Source of the DNA: Maritimibacter sp. 55A14
Lineage (GTDB): Bacteria; Pseudomonadota; Alphaproteobacteria; Rhodobacterales; Rhodobacteraceae
Length of the DNA: 43,674 bases
Direction of reading: 5' to 3'
NCBI RefSeq assembly: GCF_003122205.1
Contig: NZ_QEYE01000026.1
Coordinates: 1 to 43,674, forward strand
Shown one piece after another: positions 36,955 to 43,674 of this stretch. Made by a program: the position numbers and the translations under genes. Every line of letters starts with the position of its first letter. Within the stretch, counting starts at the first letter, position 1. Under the pieces are notes generated by a model, which saw only the letters and a list, made by a program, of their open reading frames with translations, searched no databases and was not told the DNA's origin.

Positions 36955-37978
36955 TCTGAGCACGCATCTTCCTGCGCTGGCCCGTAACTGGCGCCGGGTC
37001 GACAAGGTCTGGCTGCTGATCGCGCTGCTCCTGGCGCTGGTCTGGGCCGCCGATCCCGCACGGCTGCCGGAGGTCGCGGGCCTGGCGCTGGAAGCCTTCG
37101 CGGGCACCCTGCCCTTCATCGCCTTCGCTGTCCTGGCGATTGGATATCTGAAGGCCACCGGTTCGGAAGGCCTGATCGCGCGCGCCTTCGAGGGCCGTGA
37201 GGTGCGGATGATCGTGCTGGCCGCCGCAATGGGCGGCCTCGCGCCCTTCTGCTCCTGCGAGGTGATCCCCTTCATCGCGGCGCTGCTCGCCGCCGGCGCG
37301 CCGCTTTCCGCGGCGATGGCCTTCTGGTTGGCCTCGCCGCTGATGGACCCGGCGATGTTCGCGATCACGGCGGGCACGCTGGGGCTGGATTTCGCCATCG
37401 CCAAGACGGTCTTCGCCATCGCGATCGGGCTGGGCGGCGGCTTCGCGGTCATGGCGCTGGGACGCAGCCCACTCTACGCCGACCCGCTCAAGCCGCGCGC
37501 CGCGCCCTCCTGCGGCTGCGGCGGGCCGGGGCTGGGCGGCCCGCCGGTCTGGCGGTTCTGGCAGGAGCGCGACCGGCGCGCGGCGTTTGGCGCCGCGGCG
37601 ACCGAGAATGCGCTCTTCCTGGCAAAATGGCTGGGGCTTGCCTATGTGCTCGAGGCGCTGATGATCCTCTACGTCCCGACCGAGCTGATCGCCGGGCTGC
37701 TGGGCGGCGAGGGGCTGAAACCCGTGCTGATGGGCGCGCTGATCGGGGGACCGGCCTATCTCAACGGCTATGCCGCGCCGCCGCTCGTCGCGGGGCTTCT
37801 GGAACAGGGCATGGCGCCGGGTGCCGCGATGTCCTTCGTGGTCGCGGGCGGGGTGAGCTGCATTCCCGCGGCCGTGGCGGTCTGGGCGCTGGTGCGCGGC
37901 CGCGTCTTCGCCTCCTACATCCTGTTCGCCACGATCGGCTCGATCGCGGCGGGGCTGGCCTGGGCGGCGCTGGCCTGA
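36947..37978 (+). CDS. Permease, DUF318/ArsP-type (COG0701)
   Basis: The 343-residue inner-membrane protein has about eight to ten hydrophobic segments. GGLAPFCSCEVIPFIAALLA contains the CxC motif typical of COG0701, and PSCGCGGPG in a central loop adds two more Cys. GGPAYLNGYAAPPLVAGLLE is the second conserved repeat. Relatives such as ArsP export methylated arsenicals. Cotranscription with an ArsR regulator supports metalloid or metal efflux, but the substrate is inferred. Confidence 0.82.
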   Translation: MTDLSTHLPALARNWRRVDKVWLLIALLLALVWAADPARLPEVAGLALEAFAGTLPFIAFAVLAIGYLKATGSEGLIARAFEGREVRMIVLAAAMGGLAPFCSCEVIPFIAALLAAGAPLSAAMAFWLASPLMDPAMFAITAGTLGLDFAIAKTVFAIAIGLGGGFAVMALGRSPLYADPLKPRAAPSCGCGGPGLGGPPVWRFWQERDRRAAFGAAATENALFLAKWLGLAYVLEALMILYVPTELIAGLLGGEGLKPVLMGALIGGPAYLNGYAAPPLVAGLLEQGMAPGAAMSFVVAGGVSCIPAAVAVWALVRGRVFASYILFATIGSIAAGLAWAALA

Positions 37979-38009
37979 GGCTGCCTCCACCCTGCTCCGG
38001 GGCCTCAGG
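37974..38009 (+). terminator. Possible terminator stem after the permease
   Basis: CCTGAGGC (37974-37981) and GCCTCAGG (38002-38009) form an 8-bp stem with a 20-nt loop that begins at the permease stop codon. No T-run follows, so termination is uncertain. Confidence 0.3.
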
Positions 38010-38198
38010 TGCCGCAATCGCCACATTCATGCCATGCGACTGTCCGAGTTTACTCAACATCCGGTGTATATTGCCAAAAACAGTTCAATAGAGCGCAACA
38101 GCGTGATAACGACATGCCCGATACGTCCGCCCGTCAAAGGGTGGCACAACAAAAAGAAACCGTAGCAATCGGGCCGAGGTAAGGATCGTGCGAGTGCC

Positions 38199-38858
38199 AT
38201 GCTCGAGTTCGTGAATGTCAGCAAGTCCTTCTGGACGGGCAAGCAGCGCAAGGTCATCCTCGATCGGGCGTCGTTCCGCGTCGAACTGGGCAACAGCCTG
38301 GGCATTCTCGCCCCCAACGGCACCGGCAAGACCACGGTGATCAACATGATGGCCGGGCTCGAGAAACCCGACGAGGGAGAGATTCACCGCGCCTGCCGCA
38401 TCTCCTTTCCGCTGGGCTTCATGGGCGGTGTCGTGTCGCGTCATACCGGCACCGAAAACGCCCGCTACATCGCGCAACTCTACGATCTCGACCCCGATTA
38501 TGTCGAAGCCTTCTGCCGATACCTCTGCGGGATCGAGGAATATTTCGACATGCCCGTGGGCACCTACAGCCAGGGCATGCGGGCGCGCTTTTCCTTCTCT
38601 CTGCTGCTGGCGCTGGATTTCGACATCTATCTCGTGGACGAGGGCATGCCGTCGAGTACCGATGTCGGCTTCAACCAGCGCGCGGGCGAGATCCTCAAGG
38701 AACGGCTGCAAAGCGCGACGATGATCGTCGTGTCGCACCAGGCCGAGACGCTGGCGCGCTTCTGCCGCTCCGCCGCGGTGCTGCGCGACGGACAACTGCT
38801 GATGTTCGACACGCTCGAGGAAGCCAAGAGGCTCTACGACTATGAAACCCAGGGCTAA
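38199..38858 (+). CDS. Capsule polysaccharide export ATP-binding protein (KpsT/CtrD-like)
   Basis: The 219-residue ABC ATPase energises polysaccharide export across the inner membrane. Walker A is APNGTGKTT (38-46), with Ala where Gly is usual. The signature is YSQGMRARFSFSL and Walker B is IYLVDEGMPSSTD, followed by the switch His in VVSHQAETLARFC. FPLGFMGGVVSRHTGTENAR is typical of KpsT. No partner permease (KpsM) is adjacent. It overlaps the next gene by 17 nt. The 220-nt upstream gap has no promoter I can place with confidence. Confidence 0.9.
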   Translation: MLEFVNVSKSFWTGKQRKVILDRASFRVELGNSLGILAPNGTGKTTVINMMAGLEKPDEGEIHRACRISFPLGFMGGVVSRHTGTENARYIAQLYDLDPDYVEAFCRYLCGIEEYFDMPVGTYSQGMRARFSFSLLLALDFDIYLVDEGMPSSTDVGFNQRAGEILKERLQSATMIVVSHQAETLARFCRSAAVLRDGQLLMFDTLEEAKRLYDYETQG

Positions 38859-40431
38859 GAAATTCCGCATCCGGCGCAGCGCGCCGGCGGGCGAGGAGCA
38901 GGCGCGGGCCGCGAATGGCGAGACCGCGCCCAGCGCCGCTGAAGCGGCCGGCGCGGCCGGCGGGGCGGCGCAGGCATCCGAGCCGCAGGAGCGGGCCCCG
39001 CTCAGCCCGGAGCAGGAACTGGAGGCGATCCGCGCCGAGAACCTGACCGGCCGGCAGTTGCGCATGGCCCGCCGGATCGCACAGAAACACGGGCTGGAGC
39101 CTGCTTCGGACATCGACGCGGTACGGCTGCTGCGGCGGCGGGGGATCGACCCGTTCCAGAAATCACAGATGCTCGAGCTCGTCGTCTCGGAAACCGGGAA
39201 TGGCCGGGCGGAAACCCCGCCGAGCCTGCCCAGCACGGTGCGGAACGCGCAGCCCCCGTCCAGCCAAATCGCCGGCAGCGAGAACCGGGCCCGCGAAATC
39301 CGGCGCATCCAGCGCGACATCGCACGGCGGCGGCGCATCCGCATGGGGCTTCTGGCCCTGCGGCTGGCCTTCTTCGTGCTGCTGCCCACGGCGCTCGCGG
39401 GTTACTATTATTTCAATATCGCCACACCGATGTATTCCACCCGGACCGAGTTCCTGATCCAGAAGGCCGATGCGGCGCAGGCCAGCGGGCTGGGCGGGCT
39501 TTTCGCGGGTACGCAATTCGCCACCACGCAGGATTCGATTGCGGTTCAGGGCTATCTGCAATCGCGCGAGGCCATGCAGCGGCTGAACGACGACCTGGGG
39601 TTCAAGGCGCATTTCAGCCAACCGGATATTGACCCCATTCAGCGGCTCTCCGCCGACGCCTCGGACGAAGCCGCCTACAAGCTCTACAAGAAGAACGTGA
39701 AGATCGGCTACGACCCGACCGAGGGCTTCGTGAAGATGGAGGTGATCGCCGCCGATCCTGCGCTTGCCAAGTCCTTCTCCGAGGCGCTGATTTCCTATGC
39801 CGAGGAGCGCGTCGACAGCATGACCCAGCGCCTGCGCGGCGACCAGATGAAGGGCTCGCGAGACAGTTACGAGGAGGCCGAGCGCAAGATGCGCGAAGCC
39901 CAGCAGCGCGTGCTGGATCTGCAGCAGAAACGCGGCGTGCTGAGCGCCGAGATGGAGGTCTCCGCGCAGATGTCGCAGATATCCAGCCTCGAGGTGGACC
40001 TGCAACGCGAACGCCTGCGGCTGCAGGAGCTCATGGCCAATGAACGTCCCAACCAGACCCGCGTCGACGTGTCGGAACGCAAGATCGCCCGGCTCGAGGA
40101 CGCCATTTCCGGCATGCGGGCGGAGTTGACCGAAGGCAATGGCGACAGTGTCTCGCTGGCCACGATCAGTGGAGAGCTGGTGGTGGCCGAGGCCGATCTC
40201 CAGACCCGGCAGGCAATGCTCAGCCAGGCATTGCAGCAGCTTGAGACCGCAAGGATTGAAGCGAACCGGCAGGTGCGTTACCTGTCCGTCGGCGTCAGCC
40301 CCGTGGCGCCCGATGCCGCCGCCTATCCCCGCGCCTTCGAGAACACAGTTCTGGCGTTCCTGATCTTCGGCGGGATATATCTGATGGTGTCGCTTACCGC
40401 CTCGATCCTCCGCGAACAGGTTTCTGCGTGA
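38842..40431 (+). CDS. Capsule export inner-membrane protein (KpsE/CtrB-like) with long N-terminal extension
   Basis: The 529-residue protein has a cytoplasmic N-terminus of about 165 residues, a membrane helix near 169-189, a large periplasmic coiled-coil region and a second helix near 504-524. YYYFNIATPMYSTRTEFLIQ after the first helix is typical of polysaccharide co-polymerase/KpsE proteins. E. coli KpsE is about 380 residues, so the extension is extra. It contains an Ala/Glu-rich stretch and a short conserved-looking module (LTGRQLRMARRIAQKHGLEP) plus RRRGIDPF. It bridges the ABC exporter and the outer-membrane channel. Confidence 0.87.
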   Translation: MKPRAKKFRIRRSAPAGEEQARAANGETAPSAAEAAGAAGGAAQASEPQERAPLSPEQELEAIRAENLTGRQLRMARRIAQKHGLEPASDIDAVRLLRRRGIDPFQKSQMLELVVSETGNGRAETPPSLPSTVRNAQPPSSQIAGSENRAREIRRIQRDIARRRRIRMGLLALRLAFFVLLPTALAGYYYFNIATPMYSTRTEFLIQKADAAQASGLGGLFAGTQFATTQDSIAVQGYLQSREAMQRLNDDLGFKAHFSQPDIDPIQRLSADASDEAAYKLYKKNVKIGYDPTEGFVKMEVIAADPALAKSFSEALISYAEERVDSMTQRLRGDQMKGSRDSYEEAERKMREAQQRVLDLQQKRGVLSAEMEVSAQMSQISSLEVDLQRERLRLQELMANERPNQTRVDVSERKIARLEDAISGMRAELTEGNGDSVSLATISGELVVAEADLQTRQAMLSQALQQLETARIEANRQVRYLSVGVSPVAPDAAAYPRAFENTVLAFLIFGGIYLMVSLTASILREQVSA

Positions 40432-40432
40432 T

Positions 40433-41266
40433 ATGAAGACAGTCTCGATCGGACCGCTGGGCGTCGGCAACGATGCCCCGCTCACCCTCATCGCCGGGCC
40501 GTGCCAGCTCGAAAGCCTGGATCACGCCCGGATGATCGCCGGCCGCATGCAGGAAGCCGCCGCGGCGGCGGGGGCGCAGTTCATCTTCAAGGCATCCTAC
40601 GACAAGGCCAACCGCACCTCGCTCGCGGGCAAGCGCGGGCTCGGGGCCCAGGAAGGGCTGCGCATCCTCGACGCGGTCCGCAGCGAACTCGGCTGCCCGG
40701 TGCTGACCGATGTGCACGAGCCCGGCCACTGCGCCGACGCGGCGCAGGCCGTGGACGTGCTGCAAATCCCCGCCTTCCTGTGCCGCCAAACCGACCTGCT
40801 GCTGGCCGCCGGCGAAACCGGGGCCGCGATCAACGTCAAAAAGGGGCAGTTCCTGGCCCCCTGGGACATGCCCAATGTCGCCGCCAAGATCGCCTCGACC
40901 GGCAATGAGCGCATCTTGCTGACCGAACGCGGCAGCAGTTTCGGCTATAACACGCTGGTGGCGGACATGCGCAGCTTGCCGATCATGATGCAGACCGGCT
41001 ATCCGGTGGTCATGGACGCAACGCACTCGGTTCAGCAGCCGGGCGGCCGGGGCGGCTCGTCGGGCGGGCAGCGCGAGTTCGCGCCGGTCATGGCGCGCGC
41101 CGCCGTCAGCCTGGGCATCGCCGCGGTCTTCATCGAAACCCATGAGGACCCCGACCGAGCGCCGTCCGACGGGCCGAACATGATCCCGCTCGACCGGATG
41201 CCGCAGCTTGTCGCCGATCTTATGGAATTCGACGCGCTGGCGAAACGCGCGCCGCTGCGCCTCTGA
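40433..41266 (+). CDS. kdsA: 3-deoxy-8-phosphooctulonate (KDO-8-P) synthase
   Basis: The 277-residue enzyme condenses PEP and arabinose 5-phosphate to KDO-8-P for lipopolysaccharide or the KDO linker of capsules. LIAGPCQLES has Cys24, the ligand that marks the metal-dependent class. FKASYDKANRTS, DATHSVQQPGG and IETHEDPDRAPSDGPNM complete the active site. It begins one nucleotide after the kpsE-like stop. This suggests the product feeds the polysaccharide exported by the same cluster. Confidence 0.94.
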   Translation: MKTVSIGPLGVGNDAPLTLIAGPCQLESLDHARMIAGRMQEAAAAAGAQFIFKASYDKANRTSLAGKRGLGAQEGLRILDAVRSELGCPVLTDVHEPGHCADAAQAVDVLQIPAFLCRQTDLLLAAGETGAAINVKKGQFLAPWDMPNVAAKIASTGNERILLTERGSSFGYNTLVADMRSLPIMMQTGYPVVMDATHSVQQPGGRGGSSGGQREFAPVMARAAVSLGIAAVFIETHEDPDRAPSDGPNMIPLDRMPQLVADLMEFDALAKRAPLRL

Positions 41267-41291
41267 CCCGCGCCAACAGGAGCCCTGCCGC

Positions 41292-42788
41292 ATGACACGC
41301 CCCTTGCCCGAGGTAACACAGAATGTCTGGGACTTTCTCAACCGGGCGATGATCACGCCGACGGGGTTCCGGGAATACGACGCGCGCTGGCGCTTCCCCG
41401 AGGAAATCAACCTGGCCGGCATCACCGCGCTGGGGCTGGGGCTCGGCACCCAGATGCACGCGCGCGGCATCCCGCCACTGATCGCCGTCGGCAACGACTA
41501 CCGCGACTATTCGCAATCGGTGAAGGACGCACTGATACTGGGGCTCGTGCAGGCCGGCATCCAGGTGCGCGACATCGGCACGGCGCTCAGCCCGATGGCC
41601 TATTTCGCGCAGTTCCACCTTGACGCACCCGCGGTCGCGATGGTCACGGCCAGCCACAACCCGAATGGCTGGACCGGGGTGAAGATGGGCTTCGAACGCC
41701 CGCTGACCCACGGGCCGGAAGAGATGGCGGAATTGCGCGACATCGTGCTGGAGGGCCGCGGGCAGCCCCGCGACGGCGGCGGCTGGACGCGGGTGGAGGG
41801 CGTGCGGGAGGCCTATATCGACGATCTGGTGGGCGACTTCCGGATGACCCGGCCGCTGCGCGTGGTCTGCGCCACCGGCAACGGCACCGCCTCGGCCTTC
41901 GCGCCCGAGGTGCTGGAACGGATCGGGGTCGAGGTGGTCCCGCTGCATACGCGGCTCGACTACACCTTCCCGAACTACAACCCCAATCCAGAAGCGATGG
42001 AGATGCTTCACGACATGGCCCGCGCCCTGCGCGAGAGCGGCGCCGACCTGGCGCTGGGCTTCGACGGCGACGGCGACCGCTGCGGCGTGGTCGATGACGA
42101 GGGCGAGGAGATTTTCGCCGACAAGGTGGGTGTCATCATGGCGCGGGATCTCGCGCGGCTCCATCCCGGCGCCACCTTCGTGGCGGATGTCAAATCCACC
42201 GGGCTCTTCGCCACTGATCCGGAGTTGCAGAAGCACGGGGCAAAGGCGGATTACTGGAAGACCGGGCACAGCCACATGAAGCGGCGCGTGCATGCCCTGG
42301 GCGCACTGGCGGGCTTCGAGAAATCCGGCCACTATTTCCTGGCCGAACCCATCGGCCGCGGCTACGACTGCGGCCTGCGGGTGGCGGTGGAACTGTGCAA
42401 GCTGATGGACCGCCACCCCGAAAGCCGCATGTCGGACCTGCGCAAGGCGCTGCCGCAGACCTTCTCCTCCCCCACCATGTCGCCCTGGTGCGCCGATGCA
42501 GAGAAGTATCAGGTGCTCGACCGGCTGGTGGAAAAGCTCGTCGCGCTCAAGGCGCAGGGCGGCCGCCTGGCCGGGCGCGAGATTTCCGAGGTGGTGACCG
42601 TCAACGGCGCCCGCGTGATGCTCGACAATGGCGGCTGGGGGCTGGTGCGGGCCTCTTCCAACACGCCAAATCTGGTGGTCGTCTGCGAAAGCCCCGAGAG
42701 CGCGGCCGAACTGCGCGCGATCTTCGCCGATCTCGACGCGGTGATCCGCACCGAGCCCTCCGTGGGCGCCTACGACCAGACGATCTGA
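41292..42788 (+). CDS. Phosphomannomutase/phosphoglucomutase
   Basis: The 498-residue alpha-D-phosphohexomutase interconverts hexose 1- and 6-phosphates for nucleotide-sugar synthesis. The phosphoserine loop is TASHNPNG with Ser121, the metal loop DGDGDR is at 258-263, the sugar loop EKSGHYF is at 343-349, and the phosphate site RASSNTPNLVV lies near the C-terminus. AGGAG stands 9 nt before the ATG at 41292. It follows kdsA by 25 nt. ManB/AlgC type is likely; the sugar preference cannot be read from sequence. Confidence 0.93.
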   Translation: MTRPLPEVTQNVWDFLNRAMITPTGFREYDARWRFPEEINLAGITALGLGLGTQMHARGIPPLIAVGNDYRDYSQSVKDALILGLVQAGIQVRDIGTALSPMAYFAQFHLDAPAVAMVTASHNPNGWTGVKMGFERPLTHGPEEMAELRDIVLEGRGQPRDGGGWTRVEGVREAYIDDLVGDFRMTRPLRVVCATGNGTASAFAPEVLERIGVEVVPLHTRLDYTFPNYNPNPEAMEMLHDMARALRESGADLALGFDGDGDRCGVVDDEGEEIFADKVGVIMARDLARLHPGATFVADVKSTGLFATDPELQKHGAKADYWKTGHSHMKRRVHALGALAGFEKSGHYFLAEPIGRGYDCGLRVAVELCKLMDRHPESRMSDLRKALPQTFSSPTMSPWCADAEKYQVLDRLVEKLVALKAQGGRLAGREISEVVTVNGARVMLDNGGWGLVRASSNTPNLVVVCESPESAAELRAIFADLDAVIRTEPSVGAYDQTI

Positions 42789-42825
42789 ACCGGCGGGAAA
42801 CGCGCAAATGGGGCCGAATTTATGC

Positions 42826-42854
42826 TTGAAGCCCGCGCGCGGGCGGCGTATCTA
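42826..42854 (+). promoter_or_regulatory. Promoter of tRNA-Gln
   Basis: TTGAAG (42826-42831), exactly 17 nt, TATCTA (42849-42854), ending 12 nt before the mature tRNA. The spacer contains the palindrome CCCGCGCGCGGG. Position and spacing fit a tRNA promoter well. Confidence 0.65.
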
Positions 42855-42866
42855 ACCGCTCACCGT

Positions 42867-42941
42867 TGGGGTGTAGCCAAGTGGTAAGGCAGCGGTTTTT
42901 GGTACCGTGTACCGTAGGTTCGAATCCTACCACCCCAGCCA
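42867..42941 (+). tRNA. tRNA-Gln (anticodon TTG)
   Basis: A 75-nt cloverleaf: acceptor TGGGGTG/CACCCCA, D arm AGCCAAGTGGTAAGGCA, anticodon stem GCGGT/ACCGT with loop TTTTGGT (anticodon TTG), T arm GTAGGTTCGAATCCTAC, and encoded CCA. It reads CAA/CAG glutamine codons. A recombinase remnant lies 172 nt downstream, so the tRNA may have been an integration site. Bases 42942-43113 between them show no gene. Confidence 0.97.
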
Positions 42942-43113
42942 GCCACTCCCCATAATCCAGACCGGTCAAGGTGCGCCGCAAGTCATGGCGTGGTTTCAAA
43001 GGCTTGCCCAGCGGGGCCCTTCCTCCAGACCATTTCCGGTCTCGCATTGAGGCCGCAATACACCGCAAGTCTGCGCTCGCCGTTTTCGCGGTAGCAGGTT
43101 GGGGAAGCCGTGA

Positions 43114-43547
43114 TCAGAGGGTTGCCAGAACGACGCGTTGCGCATCCCAATCGGATGGCAGCGAACGGGCCTTGCACCACTCGGAGGTGAAGCCGGTCGG
43201 CTGCCTGCCGTCGAGGACATCTCGAACGATGTCGGGGGCCAGGAACGCGAGCCCGATCATCTGCTGGACGCGGCGTTTCGACGTGCCGTCGGCTGCGGCG
43301 ATGGCGGCGAAGGTCTCGCCGGCCCTTATCCGCGCGTACCAGGCATGGGCACGCGCGATGTTGCGGATGAGCGTATCATCCGTTTCCGCCGGGGCATCGG
43401 CCAGGATGATCTTCGTCTCGACCCCGCGCTTGCGGATCCGGAACGGAACGGATCGGGTCAGGCAGGCGTCATCGAGAGCGTCGGAATCGACGTTCAGTCT
43501 TTGCCCGAGCATTGCCGGGTCGAGGCGCAACCGAAGCGTGCCGGGCG
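43114..43547 (-). pseudogene. C-terminal remnant of a serine-recombinase-type protein, truncated by an IS
   Basis: About 144 codons remain. The reading frame includes VPFRIRKRGVETKIILADAP, then LIRNIARAHAWYARIRAGET, a helix-turn-helix-like GTSKRRVQQMIGLAFLAPDI and GRQPTGFTSEW. I recognise this as the C-terminal part of large serine site-specific recombinases of alphaproteobacteria, by memory of the motif order. No normal start codon or ribosome binding site is present. The frame runs unbroken back into the IS21-like end near 43548, where similarity stops. The catalytic N-terminal domain should lie beyond the element. Confidence 0.65.
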
Positions 43548-43674
43548 TGTGAACAGGCGTGCAAAATTGACCCCATAGCGGGGTGATCGGCGTCTAAAAA
43601 TGACCCCCTTACATTGATGGTGATGATGCTCCCGAGGTCATCGGGGAGCACAGTGTGGGATGTTGGTTGTGGAG
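43548..43674 (+). mobile_element. Left end of an IS21-family insertion sequence (continues past the window)
   Basis: The end starts TGTGAACAGG and carries two imperfect 18-bp direct repeats, GCGTGCAAAATTGACCCC (43557-43574) and GCGTCTAAAAATGACCCC (43590-43607), 15 of 18 identical and 33 bp apart. Multiple terminal repeats of this AAAATTGACCCC type are characteristic of IS21-family ends. At 43660 an ATG opens the frame MLVVE, plausible as the start of istA. The hairpin GCTCCCGA/TCGGGGAGC (43628-43649) lies in between. The rest is outside the window. Confidence 0.6.
43660..43674 (+). CDS. Possible first codons of the IS21 transposase IstA
   Basis: Only five codons (MLVVE) are present before the window ends. 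Their position 112 nt inside the element end, and similarity to IstA openings I recall, support the call. There is too little sequence to be sure. Confidence 0.35.

Noticed and set aside
42820-43068. Short minus-strand frame containing VGFEPTVHGTKNRCLTTWLH
   Set aside because: It is the reverse translation of the tRNA-Gln gene, a well-known spurious annotation.
42996-43220. Minus-strand frame past the recombinase stop (DHGFPNLLPRKRRAQT)
   Set aside because: It partly overlaps the recombinase frame and has no ribosome binding site. A frameshifted recombinase tail is conceivable but not supported.

Overview
The window is a high-GC stretch of an alphaproteobacterial chromosome, most likely Rhodobacterales (Roseobacter/Paracoccus/Rhodobacter group). 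I base this on the gene content: Hint-domain secreted-type proteins, DUF1127, DUF1150 beside Hsp20, LpxR-type protein, fused Sat-CysC and the ruv-tol-pal arrangement. The assignment rests on recognised families and gene order, not on a database search.

Layout. 1-1539: the 5' end of fhs and an ATP-grasp gene, both on the minus strand. 1747-14531: one dense minus-strand block, in transcription order ruvC-ruvA-htpX-ruvB-(uncharacterised)-ybgC-tolQ-tolR-tolA-tolB-pal-cpoB-tilS-ftsH. It joins Holliday-junction processing, the Tol-Pal envelope machine, tRNA-Ile lysidinylation and two membrane metalloproteases. 14861-18544: a DUF1127 gene, a small membrane protein, prmA, an MFS transporter and rpsD with a structured leader. 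18753-21320: Hint protein 1, an LpxR-like outer-membrane protein and ubiK, all minus. 21453-24619: lgt-midA-pgeF, linked by ATGA overlaps, then a 40-residue protein. 24628-26424: a degenerate sulfotransferase-like gene and Hint protein 2. 26441-31469: an Lrp-type regulator divergent from trxB, then a VOC protein, bifunctional sat/cysC and a glycosyltransferase-like gene. 31466-33022: phzF, DUF1150 and hsp20 (minus) behind a clear RpoH-type promoter. 33228-35058: DUF465, purE, purK. 35117-36504: an SseB-like protein and a uracil-DNA-glycosylase-family protein (minus). 36601-37978: arsR and an ArsP-type permease with an operator palindrome touching the start codon. 38199-42788: a capsule/exopolysaccharide cluster (kpsT-like, kpsE-like, kdsA, phosphomannomutase). 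42867-43674: tRNA-Gln, the C-terminal remnant of a serine-recombinase-type gene, and the left end of an IS21-family element that appears to interrupt it.

Most of the window is ordinary core genome. The less expected points are: RpoH-type promoters with identical spacing in front of htpX and hsp20; promoters whose -35 hexamers contain or abut the upstream gene's TGA stop codon; a Hint-domain paralogue in which the nucleophilic Cys and the conserved His both align with Ala; a sulfotransferase homologue that has lost its PAPS loop; a probably leaderless arsR; and the IS21 insertion into a recombinase beside tRNA-Gln. I found no CRISPR array and no complete prophage, and nothing I would claim as a wholly new multi-gene system.
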